A stretch of 64,000 bases of DNA, taken from positions 62,001-126,000 of the forward strand of contig NZ_JAUSRF010000004.1 in assembly GCF_030811685.1 (NCBI RefSeq), read 5' to 3'. Source of the stretch: Neorhizobium huautlense. Lineage in GTDB: Bacteria > Pseudomonadota > Alphaproteobacteria > Rhizobiales > Rhizobiaceae. Made by a program: the position numbers and the translations under genes. Below, one piece after another: positions 1 to 8,189 of the stretch; position 1 is the stretch's first letter, and each line of letters starts with the position of its first letter. The notes below the pieces were generated by a model. It had not been told where the DNA came from. It saw nothing but the letters and a program-made list of their open reading frames with translations, and ran no database searches.

Positions 1-160
1 CAAGACCCAGCCACCACCACATGTCGACGAAGCGCGACTCCGAGGCTGCAACGACACCGAGAAACGCAAAAAACGAACCGGAGGCGGTCAGCATATGAAC
101 GGAAAAAGCGCGGATTTCCGCATAGGGAACCTTGCGATAGTTGAAGACGCGCCGGATCAA
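1..160 (-). CDS. pcs: Phosphatidylcholine synthase, N-terminal part (runs off the window)
   Basis: Only the first 53 codons are present; the gene continues beyond base 1. The reading frame gives a start like that of rhizobial Pcs, with FNYRKVPYAEIRAFSVH followed by a hydrophobic stretch (LTASGSFFAFLGVVAAS) and FVDMWWWLGL. Pcs is an inner-membrane CDP-alcohol phosphatidyltransferase that condenses CDP-diacylglycerol with choline to phosphatidylcholine; its catalytic motif lies outside the window. I chose TTG at 158-160 as start because GGGGAA lies six bases upstream and an in-frame stop lies just before it; the ATG at 92-94 would remove the conserved N-terminus. Assignment rests on remembered family sequence. 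Confidence 0.75.
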   Translation of the reverse strand, partial: MIRRVFNYRKVPYAEIRAFSVHMLTASGSFFAFLGVVAASESRFVDMWWWLGL

Positions 161-318
161 AACGTATTCCCCATGTCTAATTCAAGCATGGCGGTATGCG
201 GCCAATCGCCCGCCAATGCAACCTTCCGCCTGTCGCAACGGTTAAAACCGGTAAAATCGCTTATGGATAAGTACGCCCGAAAGGCATAAATGACCTTAAG
301 CAATCAAGGAGTTCTGCC

Positions 319-1530
319 ATGCATGATGTCGAGATAGCCGTCGTCGGACACGGACTGGCCGGAAGTGTGGCAGCACTGGCGCTCGCCCGCAGCGGCCGCA
401 AGGTGGCGCTGATCGGCCCGGTGAAAGCCGGCAATGACGAGCGCACCACGGCACTGATGGACCAGTCGATCCGTTTCATGGACCGGCTTGGCCTCTGGCA
501 GTTGATCGACCCCTCCTCCGCCGGCCTTCAGGTCATGCAGATCATCGATGGCACCGACCGGCTGCTGCGGGCGCCGCCGGCACAGTTCCGCGCCGCCGAA
601 CTCGGCCTTGCCGCTTTCGGTTATAACATCCCCAACAAGGCTTTGTCCGAGGTTCTGGAAAAAGCAGTCGCCGCCGAAACCAATATCCAGCGCTTCGACA
701 GCACGGTCGAAAAGGCCGAACCGTCCGCAGAACACGTGACGCTGACGCTCGGCAGTGGCGAAACACTGGTAGCAGCGCTGGCCGTCGGCGCCGATGGCCG
801 CAATTCCATCCTGCGCAATGGCGCTGGCATCGACGTCAAAAAATGGGCCTATCCGCAGTCGGCCGTCGTCCTGAATTTTTCGCACGACCTGCCGCACGGC
901 AATGTCTCGACCGAATTCCACACCGAAACCGGCCCGTTCACTCAGGTGCCGCTTCCCGGCCGCCGTTCCAGCCTCGTCTGGGTGGTGACGCCGGATACAG
1001 CCGAACGCCTGCTCTCCCTGCCGCTCGATCAGTTGTCGCTGGAAGTCGAGCGCCGCATGCAGTCCATTCTCGGCAAGGTGACGGTGGAAGCCGGTGCGCA
1101 GAGCTGGCCGCTTTCCAGCCTGATGGCAAAACGGTTCGGCAAGGGCCGCATCGCGCTGGTCGGCGAAGCCGCCCACGCTTTCCCGCCGATCGGCGCCCAG
1201 GGCCTCAATCTTTCGCTGCGGGATGTGATGGCGCTGGTCGATCTTGTCGGCAATGCCGATGGCCGCGACATCGCCGCCGATACCGGCGACCGTTTCGAAC
1301 GCCGCCGCCGCCCGGATATCATGACCCGCACCTTTGGCGTGGATCTGCTCAACCGCTCGCTTCTCTCGGACTTTTTGCCGATGCAGCTGGCGCGTGCCGG
1401 TGGCCTGCATCTCCTGACCGGCATCAGCCCGCTCAGAAACCTGCTGATGCGCGAAGGCGTGGAGCCGGGCCGCGGCGTTCGCGACCTGTTGAACACGTTC
1501 AAGCCCTCGTGGATGCGCAAAAGCGCCTGA
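319..1530 (+). CDS. UbiH/UbiF-family FAD-dependent monooxygenase
   Basis: 403 residues, the usual size for ubiquinone-ring hydroxylases of the UbiH/UbiF/COQ6 flavoprotein family. An N-terminal Rossmann fold carries G-H-G-L-A-G at residues 10-15, the mid-protein has the NADPH/FAD motif VGADGRNS (about residue 155), and the GD-type motif appears as VGEAAHAFPPIGAQGLNLSLRD in two halves from about residue 280. The start has CAAGGAG eight bases upstream. It probably hydroxylates a ubiquinone precursor at the membrane; which ring position cannot be told from sequence. It stands alone, divergent from pcs and convergent with ccdA, whose stop is 23 bp away. Confidence 0.85.
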   Translation: MHDVEIAVVGHGLAGSVAALALARSGRKVALIGPVKAGNDERTTALMDQSIRFMDRLGLWQLIDPSSAGLQVMQIIDGTDRLLRAPPAQFRAAELGLAAFGYNIPNKALSEVLEKAVAAETNIQRFDSTVEKAEPSAEHVTLTLGSGETLVAALAVGADGRNSILRNGAGIDVKKWAYPQSAVVLNFSHDLPHGNVSTEFHTETGPFTQVPLPGRRSSLVWVVTPDTAERLLSLPLDQLSLEVERRMQSILGKVTVEAGAQSWPLSSLMAKRFGKGRIALVGEAAHAFPPIGAQGLNLSLRDVMALVDLVGNADGRDIAADTGDRFERRRRPDIMTRTFGVDLLNRSLLSDFLPMQLARAGGLHLLTGISPLRNLLMREGVEPGRGVRDLLNTFKPSWMRKSA

Positions 1531-1553
1531 GGGCCAAAAACCTCAGAGCAACC

Positions 1554-2312
1554 TCAGCCGATCTGGCTGAGGATCGGAAAGGTCTGCTGGAACCAGATCG
1601 CCATGTCGGAAATGAAACCGAACAGGAAGGCGATGCCCGTTACCACCAGCAGGCCGCCCATCACCTTTTCCACACGGCCCAGATGACGCCGGAAACGGCT
1701 GAGGAACCGCATGAAGGCGCCTGAAAAGCCGGCCGCGATCCAGAACGGAACGGCAAGGCCGAGCGAATAGACGGACAGCAGCGCAACGCCCTCGCCCACC
1801 GTGTCACGCGAGGCGGCGACACCGAGAATGGTGCCGAGGATCGGCCCAATACACGGCGTCCAGCCGAATGCGAAGGCAAGGCCCATCACATAGGCGCCCG
1901 ACAGCGTTGCCGGCTTGCCGCCGCCCTGAAAACGCGCCTCGCGCGCCAGCATGCCGATCCGGAACAGGCCCAAGAAATTCAGGCCCATGATGATGATGAT
2001 CACGCCGCCGATCTTGGACAGGATATCCAGATGTTGGCGCAACATCACGCCGATCGACGATGCACCGGCACCCAGCGCCACGAAAACGGTGGCAAAACCC
2101 AGCGTGAAAAAGAAGGCCGACAAGAGAATAGCCCGCTTGGTCTCCGCGCTGACGACCACCGGCCCATCCGCCTTGCCGCCACGGAACTGCTCCACGGAAA
2201 CGCCAGCCATATAACAGAGATAGGGCGGCACCAGCGGCAGCACGCAGGGAGAGAGGAAAGACAGGGCGCCGGCAAACAAGGCGCTCAGCAGGGAAATTTC
2301 GGCAATCGACAC
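1554..2312 (-). CDS. ccdA: CcdA-type cytochrome c biogenesis / thiol-disulfide transporter
   Basis: 252 residues, six predicted membrane helices. The two redox cysteines of the DsbD-beta/CcdA family are seen: Cys23 in SPCVLPLVPPY and the second in GWTPCIGPILG near residue 154. CcdA passes reducing equivalents from cytoplasmic thioredoxin across the inner membrane to periplasmic proteins that keep apocytochrome c reduced. No other cytochrome c maturation genes lie nearby, so it is a stand-alone gene. The loop following the first motif (VSVEQFRGGKAD) is ordinary for the alphaproteobacterial branch. Confidence 0.9.
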   Translation of the reverse strand: MSIAEISLLSALFAGALSFLSPCVLPLVPPYLCYMAGVSVEQFRGGKADGPVVVSAETKRAILLSAFFFTLGFATVFVALGAGASSIGVMLRQHLDILSKIGGVIIIIMGLNFLGLFRIGMLAREARFQGGGKPATLSGAYVMGLAFAFGWTPCIGPILGTILGVAASRDTVGEGVALLSVYSLGLAVPFWIAAGFSGAFMRFLSRFRRHLGRVEKVMGGLLVVTGIAFLFGFISDMAIWFQQTFPILSQIG

Positions 2313-2419
2313 GCAAACGGCTCCAGAACGGAAGACAGCGTTCTCCTAGCCCCGACGGCATCCGCTTGCCAATCACCTTTTGCGGCGCAGTTATCGCGAA
2401 TGGAGATGCCGAGGGTGTT

Positions 2420-2495
2420 TGGTGGAGCCGAGCGGGATCGAACCGCCGACCTCCGCAGTGCGATTGCGGCGCTCTCCCAGCTGAGCTACGGCCCC
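2420..2495 (-). tRNA. tRNA-Ala(CGC)
   Basis: 76-nt cloverleaf on the minus strand. The acceptor stem GGGGCCG pairs with CGGCTCC (one G-U), followed by discriminator A and an encoded CCA at 2420-2422. Anticodon stem CCGCA/TGCGG encloses loop ATCGCAC, giving anticodon CGC, which reads GCG alanine codons. T-loop TTCGATC is standard. It borders one side of the SLATT islet. Confidence 0.95.
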
Positions 2496-2564
2496 GGACG
2501 GACGAAGGCTTAGGCGACTGGAGATGAAGCGTGAATGCGGCAGGATGGCGCGTGTTGACGAATG

Positions 2565-3155
2565 TCAGCTGGAACTCGATGAGAATGGACGCCGCTTGGG
2601 CTGCACTTCGCAGACTAACTTGTAATCATATCCTTCGAAAGCCCAGACTTGCCCCAACAATCGATGATGCCACGGAATAACAATACGCTTTTCCAGCTCA
2701 AAGGTCCCCAAACCGGACAGAGCGTCGTTGTAGGCCTTTGCGTCAAGTGCACGTAAAGTAGGAGGTTCATCACCCGCTATTCGAGTCATCTTCGCTTGCC
2801 AAACAGCTAGTCGTTCATCATCGGCATTTGGATATTCCTCGATTTCGGCAAGCAGGTAATAGTAGTCCCGCTGCAATGACTGATGATCACGCGCTTTCCC
2901 CGAAAAATCAAACACCAGCTGCAACGCCCCTATTAACGCTGCAGTCATGCCGGCATATTTGGCCCAGTTCGACCACTCCAACACCGCGGCGATATCGGCA
3001 GCTGCACTTGCACCGAATGCGATGACAAGAAAACTCATCCATCTATTCCAGCGGTCAAATGTTAACCGACGAGATGTGTGATAGAGCGCGTTTCTTAAGA
3101 CGTTGAGCCTGACTAGGTTCCGCTGCTCACTATTTCCAGCCATCACGCCGGTCAT
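2565..3155 (-). CDS. SLATT-like two-TM membrane protein (possible defence effector)
   Basis: 196 residues. After an N-terminal amphipathic segment come two membrane helices (about 40-58 and 67-87), then a long cytoplasmic helix containing R-D-H-Q-S-L-Q-R-D-Y-Y-Y-L-L-A-E-I-E, and a polar C-terminus ending in five serines. This order matches SLATT-fold proteins, which are predicted pore-forming effectors often tied to nucleotide-sensing defence modules. The ATG overlaps the TGA of the upstream 42-residue peptide (ATGA). No sensor or cyclase gene is next to it, so a defence role is inference. The segment is visibly poorer in G and C than its neighbours and lies between two tRNA genes, suggesting acquisition. 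Alternative: an unrelated DUF4231-like membrane protein. Confidence 0.6.
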   Translation of the reverse strand: MTGVMAGNSEQRNLVRLNVLRNALYHTSRRLTFDRWNRWMSFLVIAFGASAAADIAAVLEWSNWAKYAGMTAALIGALQLVFDFSGKARDHQSLQRDYYYLLAEIEEYPNADDERLAVWQAKMTRIAGDEPPTLRALDAKAYNDALSGLGTFELEKRIVIPWHHRLLGQVWAFEGYDYKLVCEVQPKRRPFSSSSS

Positions 3156-3280
3156 TTTTTTTGCGTCGGCGGCGGCTTTGGCGAAGAAGGCTGGCGTGGA
3201 CCCACAGGCCCGCTATTTGGTTTTGGCCCTTGTGTCATCGGTTGCCGTGGACCAAGTCCCCTATCAACACGTTCACTCAT
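3152..3280 (-). CDS. 42-residue proline/glycine-rich peptide upstream of the SLATT-like gene
   Basis: Short ORF of 42 codons plus stop. It begins MSERVDRGLGPRQP and continues with repeated G-P-K-P / G-P-V-G-P-R-Q-P elements and PKPPPTQKK at the end; no helix or membrane segment is expected. GGAG lies nine bases before the ATG. Its TGA overlaps the ATG of the SLATT-like gene, so the two are probably translationally coupled. The last codons lie in a run of eight A on the coding strand (3155-3162 in plus coordinates); a minus-one slip there would fuse this peptide to the N-terminus of the membrane protein. I do not recognise a family. Confidence 0.55.
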   Translation of the reverse strand: MSERVDRGLGPRQPMTQGPKPNSGPVGPRQPSSPKPPPTQKK

Positions 3281-3492
3281 TTCATCTTTCTCCGCTGTAT
3301 CCTGTTACTCGACCGTTACGACCAAGTAGCCAAACATCAACCATAGATAGCGGAAAATCAAATGAAAAAGCAACCGTATGTAAAACCTTCACAAGCTAAG
3401 TGAGGGCCACAAATCGACATCGAGAAATATGCAAACTAATAGGAAAACAGCGGGTCCGCCGATTTCCAGCGCACAAAGTTTTACCGGTAAGG
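3281..3492. other. Intergenic, AT-richer segment upstream of the SLATT islet genes
   Basis: Contains no convincing ORF or tRNA part. Base composition is clearly richer in A and T than the surrounding genome and it must carry the promoter of the leftward peptide/SLATT pair, but I could not pick a persuasive -35/-10 pair. Confidence 0.4.
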
Positions 3493-3568
3493 TGGTGAGA
3501 GCGCAGGGGTTCGAACCCTGGACCTACTGATTAAAAGTCAGTTGCTCTACCGGCTGAGCTACGCTCTC
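3493..3568 (-). tRNA. tRNA-Lys(TTT)
   Basis: 76-nt cloverleaf on the minus strand: acceptor GAGAGCG/CGCTCTC, discriminator A, encoded CCA. Anticodon stem ACTGA/TCAGT encloses CTTTTAA, anticodon TTT, reading AAA/AAG lysine codons. T-arm CAGGG-TTCGAAC-CCCTG is perfect. It forms the right border of the SLATT islet. Confidence 0.95.
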
Positions 3569-3671
3569 CCAAGGGCATGTCGTTCCGTGCCCCGAAAGTG
3601 GGCGGAACATATGCAGACGAACCCGCGTGGTCAACCCGGGTTTTCTGCAAAAATTTCATCTTTCCCGTACT

Positions 3672-3932
3672 TTAATGAACGGATTTGCCGTTTTCTTCTT
3701 CTTCGAACATCACGGCAGCATCACCATTGGCCGAAAGGCGCACGATTCCGCCCTCGATTTCGGCGACGAGGCCCAGCGAGATGAAATGATGGTGCCCTTC
3801 ATGACCGCCCTCACCGCTGTCTTTTTTCGTCAATTTGATTCGGCTGCCTTCGACCCGGTCGACCGTGCCCACATGAGCACCGTCTGCGCCGATCACTTCG
3901 GCATGTTCCTTGATGTCGCGTGCATTGATCAT
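3672..3932 (-). CDS. DUF2171 (PRC-barrel-like) small protein
   Basis: 86 residues from the ATG at 3932, which has AAGGAGA six bases upstream; a longer frame to 4010 lacks a ribosome site. The sequence starts INARDIKEHAEVIGADG, followed by VGTVDRVEGSRIKLTKKD and a histidine-rich loop GGHEGHHHF, then ISLGLVAEIEGGIVRL. This is the DUF2171 pattern, a small beta-barrel family common in rhizobia and related to PRC-barrel domains. No biochemical role is established. The 112 bp before tRNA-Lys hold nothing else recognisable. Confidence 0.75.
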   Translation of the reverse strand: MINARDIKEHAEVIGADGAHVGTVDRVEGSRIKLTKKDSGEGGHEGHHHFISLGLVAEIEGGIVRLSANGDAAVMFEEEENGKSVH

Positions 3933-4151
3933 GACGATCTCCTTTGCGTTTGCGCGGTGACAACGCAGAAACCGCCGGAAGGATGCATGGCATGTCCATG
4001 GGCATGGCACGAGGCCGATACAGCTCCCGAATCTTACCTATAATTCACTAGGTTTCGCCTCATACCTATGTAATGCCAAAGCCGATGAGGGCTTAGCCGC
4101 GCGTCAACCGAATCAAGCCGCCGCGGATGAGCGCCCTGAAGGAGACCAGCG

Positions 4152-5453
4152 TTGAACATATCCAACAAGCCGGACCCGGCCGCAAAGACCAGCACCACAC
4201 CTGACCTTGCCGCGATCCTCGCACAGGCTGGCGGCACGAAAAAGCGTTCGCGCCGACTGGTCTGGCCATTGGCGCTGTTGCTGGTGCTGGGCGGCGGATA
4301 TGGTGCATACAGCTATTTTTCCGGCAGCGGCCCGCGTTACGACTATACGACCGAAACGCTGAAAAACGGCGACCTCAACGTCATCGTCACGGCGACCGGC
4401 TCGGTCCAGCCGACGGATCAGGTCGATGTCTCGAGTGAACTGTCCGGCACTGTGCGCAAGGTCAACGTCACCTATAACAGCGCGGTGAAGGCCGGCGACG
4501 TGCTGCTGGAGCTGGATACCAACAAGCAGGAAGCCGACGTGCAGAGTGCGCGTGCCCAGCTTGCTTCGGCAAAAGCCAATGTGCTGAAGGCCGATGCCGA
4601 ACTCTCTTCGGCAAAAGTATCGCTCGATCGTCTCACCAACCTCGTCAACAGCCGCATCTCCAGCCAGCAGGATCTTGATTCGGCGCGTTATGCCTACGAA
4701 TCGGCGGAAGCCACGAAATCGGTCAATGAGGCCTCGGTTCTGTCGGCGGAAGCGAGCCTGCGTCTCGCCGAGGTCAATCTGTCGAAACTGAAGGTCGTCT
4801 CGCCCATCGATGGGGTCGTGCTCACCCGCGATGTCGATCCGGGCGCCACCGTCGCCTCTTCGCTGAATGCACCCGTCCTATTCACCATTGCCGGCGATCT
4901 GAAGCGCATGGAGCTGCAGGTGTCCGTTGATGAGGCGGATGTCGGTCAGGTTCGCGAAGGGCTGGATGCCAGCTTCTCCGTCGATGCCTATCCCAACCAG
5001 AAATTTCCGGCCAGGATCGAAAGCGTTCGTTTCGCCTCCGAAACCGTGAACAATGTCGTGACCTACAAGGCGATCCTGACGGTCGACAATGCAGATCTGC
5101 TGCTGCGTCCGGGCATGACGGCGACATCCGACATCACCGTCGAATCGCTCAAGGACACGCTGCTCGTTCCGAACGCCGCCCTGCGTTATTCGCCGCCGAT
5201 GCAACAGAGTGCGCGCGGCGGCAATCCTCTGACCCGCCTGTTCTCGCCTCCTCGCCGACCACGGGGTGGCGCTCAGGCCAATGCGTCCGCTCAAGCGGAT
5301 GGCTCACGTGTCGTCTGGGTGTTGCGAGACGGCGCACCGGTGCGGGCCCGTGTCATGACCGGCGCAACCGATGGCCGTTTTACGGCGATCAAGTCCGGTG
5401 AACTGAAGGAAGGCGATCGCGTCATCACCGACGCCAACGCCCGCAATGGCTGA
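4152..5453 (+). CDS. macA: MacA-type periplasmic adaptor of an ABC efflux pump
   Basis: 433 residues from a TTG start with AAGGAGA seven bases upstream. One N-terminal membrane anchor (about 36-56, LALLLVLGGGYGAYSYF) follows a basic stretch. The periplasmic part shows the membrane-fusion-protein order: barrel-sandwich strand with LNVIVTATGSVQP, a long coiled-coil hairpin rich in A-D-S-A-R, the second lipoyl half with VVSPIDGVVLTRDVDPGATV, and a beta-barrel. The C-terminus has an unusual proline/arginine linker (PPRRPRGGAQANAS) before the last strand. It bridges the MacB transporter to an outer-membrane duct to export macrolides, peptides or lipids; the substrate is unknown. It precedes macB by 6 bp in one operon. 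Confidence 0.88.
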   Translation: MNISNKPDPAAKTSTTPDLAAILAQAGGTKKRSRRLVWPLALLLVLGGGYGAYSYFSGSGPRYDYTTETLKNGDLNVIVTATGSVQPTDQVDVSSELSGTVRKVNVTYNSAVKAGDVLLELDTNKQEADVQSARAQLASAKANVLKADAELSSAKVSLDRLTNLVNSRISSQQDLDSARYAYESAEATKSVNEASVLSAEASLRLAEVNLSKLKVVSPIDGVVLTRDVDPGATVASSLNAPVLFTIAGDLKRMELQVSVDEADVGQVREGLDASFSVDAYPNQKFPARIESVRFASETVNNVVTYKAILTVDNADLLLRPGMTATSDITVESLKDTLLVPNAALRYSPPMQQSARGGNPLTRLFSPPRRPRGGAQANASAQADGSRVVWVLRDGAPVRARVMTGATDGRFTAIKSGELKEGDRVITDANARNG

Positions 5454-5459
5454 CCGCGC

Positions 5460-6176
5460 ATGACAGAGGCTCCGCTCATCGAATTCAGAAAGGTCTCGAA
5501 ATTCTACGGACGCGGCGAAGCGACAATCCGTGCGCTCGACCATATCGACCTGTCGATCAGAACCGGCGAATTCGTGGCCATCATGGGCCCGTCCGGCTCG
5601 GGCAAATCGACGGCGATGAACATTCTCGGCTGCCTCGATACGCCCTCCTCCGGTGACTATGTTTTTCAAGGCGTATCCACATCCGGTTTCGGCCGCGAGC
5701 AACTGACGCTGCTGCGCCGCCATATGCTGGGCTTCGTCTTTCAAGGTTTCAATCTGCTTGCGCGAACCTCGGCCGTGGAAAACGTCGAACTGCCCCTCGT
5801 CTATCGCGGCATGGATACCAGACGACGCCGCGAGCTTGCCATGCACGCGCTGGAGCAGGTTGGCCTGAAAGGTCGCGAGGGCCACACGACGCAGGAGCTC
5901 TCCGGCGGCCAGCAGCAGCGCGTGGCGATTGCCCGCGCCATCGTCACCAGCCCCGCCGTGCTGCTCGCCGACGAACCGACAGGCAATCTCGACACCCGCA
6001 CCAGCATCGAGATCATGGATTTGATCACCGGCCTCAATCGGGACCACGGCATCACCGTCATCATGGTCACCCACGAGGAAGATATCGCCGCTCACGCAAA
6101 ACGCCTGCTGCGCTTCACCGATGGCCACCTCGTCTCTGACGAGATGCAGGAAAAGGAAGCGGCCCATGTTCTTTGA
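5460..6176 (+). CDS. macB: MacB-type ABC transporter ATPase subunit
   Basis: 238 residues. Walker A GPSGSGKST at 43-51, Q-loop FQGFNLL, signature LSGGQQQR near 147, Walker B VLLADEPTGNLD near 168 and H-loop VTHEE near 203. This is the LolD/MacB subclass of ATPases. Unlike E. coli MacB, ATPase and permease are separate genes here; the permease ATG overlaps this gene by 11 bp. It powers export together with MacA and the permease that follows, which is interrupted. Confidence 0.88.
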   Translation: MTEAPLIEFRKVSKFYGRGEATIRALDHIDLSIRTGEFVAIMGPSGSGKSTAMNILGCLDTPSSGDYVFQGVSTSGFGREQLTLLRRHMLGFVFQGFNLLARTSAVENVELPLVYRGMDTRRRRELAMHALEQVGLKGREGHTTQELSGGQQQRVAIARAIVTSPAVLLADEPTGNLDTRTSIEIMDLITGLNRDHGITVIMVTHEEDIAAHAKRLLRFTDGHLVSDEMQEKEAAHVL

Positions 6177-7371
6177 AACGACAAAGCTCGCCTGGCGCGC
6201 CATCAGCCGCAATCTCTTGCGCTCCTTCCTCACCGTGCTCGGAGTCGTCATCGGCGTTGCCGCCGTCATTGCCATGGTCACGATCGGCAACGGCACGACG
6301 GCCCAGGTGCAGCAGGAACTGTCACGGCTTGGCACCAACACGCTGTTCGTACGCCCCGGCCAATGGGGTCCGGGACGCGCCAGTTCGGAAGCGAAACGAT
6401 TTGTCGACGCGGATGTGGAGGCCATGCGCAGCCAGATCAGCGGCCTGCGGGCCGTCGCACCCGTCAACCGTGGCACGGCGACCGTGATCGCCGGCGGTGC
6501 GAACCATTCGACCAGCGTCATCGGCACCACCAACGATTACCTGATCGCCCAGGATTGAGACATGGCGCTCGGCCGCAATTTCGAGCCGACAGAAGATCGC
6601 AGCAGCCAGGCCGCCTGCATCATCGGTGAAACCCTGCGCAAGGAACTGTTCGGGTCCGCCAACCCGGTGGGCCAGACCATCCGCGTCAGCAATGTCGCCT
6701 GCCCCGTCGTCGGCGTGCTAGCCACCAAGGGCCAGTCGGGCATGGGCGATGATCAGGACGACACCGTCATCATGCCGCTCAAACTGCATCAACGGCGCAT
6801 CGGCGGCACTACCACGATCAGTTCCATCACCCTGTCCGCACAGGATGGTGTCTCGACCTCAAAAGTGCAGACCGACGTGCAGAACCTGCTGCGCGAACGA
6901 CGCCGCATAGCCATCGGCCGCGACGACGATTTCTCGGTCAACGACATGACACAGATCGCCTCGGCCATGACCGGCACGACCGTGATCCTGACTGGCCTCC
7001 TCGGCGCGGTCGCCGCCGTCAGCCTTCTGGTCGGCGGGATTGGGATCATGAACATCATGCTTGTTTCGGTGACGGAACGAACCCGGGAAATCGGCATTCG
7101 GCTCGCCATCGGTGCTGTCGAGCGACAGGTTCTGACCCAGTTTCTGGTGGAGGCGGTCATGCTCTCGGTCTTCGGCGGCGCTACCGGCATCCTGACGGGC
7201 GTGGCGCTGGCCTATGGCGTGGTGACCTATATGAGCGTGCCCTTCGTGCCGAGCCCGACGATCATCGCGCTCGCCTTCGCCTTTTCCGCCGCCATCGGCA
7301 TGGTGTTTGGTTATTTCCCGGCGCGACGCGCTGCTCAGCTGAACCCGATCGAGGCCCTTCGCCACGAATAG
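6166..7371 (+). pseudogene. MacB-type ABC permease interrupted by an in-frame TGA
   Basis: The full frame would give 401 residues: first membrane helix at about 18-42 (LLRSFLTVLGVVIGVAAVIAM in two halves), a periplasmic MacB_PCD-type domain, then three C-terminal helices with the FtsX-type sequence MNIMLVSVTERTREIGIRLA. Codon 131 at 6556-6558 is TGA, in the same frame on both sides, in the context LIAQD-stop-DMALGRNF, where a tryptophan (TGG) would be expected; a single G-to-A change explains it. The ATG at 6562 could start a C-terminal fragment but has no good ribosome site. Either the pump is recently inactivated, or this is a sequencing error or readthrough. The rest of the frame is undamaged. 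Confidence 0.8.
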
Positions 7372-7372
7372 A

Positions 7373-7395
7373 AAAAGGGCCGCGAAGGCCCTTTT
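7373..7395. terminator. Bidirectional rho-independent terminator
   Basis: AAAAGGGCC, loop GCGAA, GGCCCTTTT: a 9-bp perfect stem with A and T tails on either side. It lies between the convergent macB permease and sufA. Confidence 0.8.
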
Positions 7396-7418
7396 GAAAT
7401 CGTTTCGGTTGCGTCTTT

Positions 7419-7811
7419 TCAGACCGCAGACGTCTGACCTTCTCGGCTCTTGGCCAACGCAGCCAGATCAGCCGGCTTCAATTCAACCGATTCGCCGCAG
7501 CCGCAGGCAGACGTCTGGTTCGGATTGACGAAGGTGAATCCGGAGCGCATCTGCGTCTGCTCGAAATCCATCTGGGTGCCGAGCAGATAGAGAACCGCGG
7601 ACGGTTCGATCCACACTTTTGCGCCGGAGAACTCGACCAGATCGTCCTTGGCGTGCGGCTCGGTCACGAGATCGACGGTATATTCCATACCGGCACAGCC
7701 GCCCTTCTTGATCCCGACGCGAATACCCTTGGCATCCGGCCCGGAATTCCCAACGATCGCGTTCACACGTGCCGCTGCCGCCTCTGTCATGGTCATCACT
7801 GCAAAGCCCAT
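7419..7811 (-). CDS. sufA: SufA/IscA-type Fe-S cluster carrier (HesB family)
   Basis: 130 residues from the ATG at 7811, which follows AAGGAG by nine bases; the extra seven codons upstream in the open frame are not needed. The three A-type-carrier cysteines are present: Cys39 in KKGGCAGMEY, and Cys103 and Cys105 in SACGCGES. A-type carriers accept an Fe-S cluster from the SufBCD scaffold and pass it to apoproteins. It is the last gene of the suf operon, separated from sufT by an inserted parDE pair, so its transcription from the suf promoter may be altered in this strain. Confidence 0.9.
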   Translation of the reverse strand: MGFAVMTMTEAAAARVNAIVGNSGPDAKGIRVGIKKGGCAGMEYTVDLVTEPHAKDDLVEFSGAKVWIEPSAVLYLLGTQMDFEQTQMRSGFTFVNPNQTSACGCGESVELKPADLAALAKSREGQTSAV

Positions 7812-7901
7812 CGGCTCATTCTCCTTGCGCATCCGGGTTCAAGGCCCGGTGGTTCTGGCGTCATATGTAGTTCTTGATAAATGCCCAATCAATAGATTCG
7901 G

Positions 7902-8189
7902 TTACTTCGGCACGATGCGCCAATCGCGAGCGGCATGAATCACTCTCAGAACGACAATGCTTTCGTCATCCAGCCGATAAAGCACGATATATCTTCCCGT
8001 TGGAAACATTCGAAGCCCTCGACGCACATCATCATGCGCAGTTCCCATTTGTGGGTTCGTGTCGAGGAGATCGAAAATGCGAAATATCGCCTCTCGCCAT
8101 GCTCGAGCGGCAGTTGGATTACGTGCCGCCAGATACGCGAGTATCTCTGATATATCCCTGCGCGCCCGAGGTCTGAGACGAAACCGCAT
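7902..8189 (-). CDS. parE: ParE/RelE-family toxin
   Basis: 95 residues. It has the ParE fold order: RPRARRDISEILAYLA helix, AARAWREAIFRIFDLL helix, N-P-Q-M-G-T turn, then strands RMFPTGRYIVLYRLDDESIVVLRVIHAARDW. ParE-type toxins inhibit gyrase or cleave mRNA; which is not visible here. The ATG overlaps the TGA of the antitoxin by one base (TGATG). The pair is inserted between sufT and sufA. Confidence 0.85.
   Translation of the reverse strand: MRFRLRPRARRDISEILAYLAARNPTAARAWREAIFRIFDLLDTNPQMGTAHDDVRRGLRMFPTGRYIVLYRLDDESIVVLRVIHAARDWRIVPK

Noticed and set aside
95..289. 64-codon plus-strand ORF at the left edge
   Set aside because: It lies antisense to the start of pcs and has no ribosome site or recognisable sequence.
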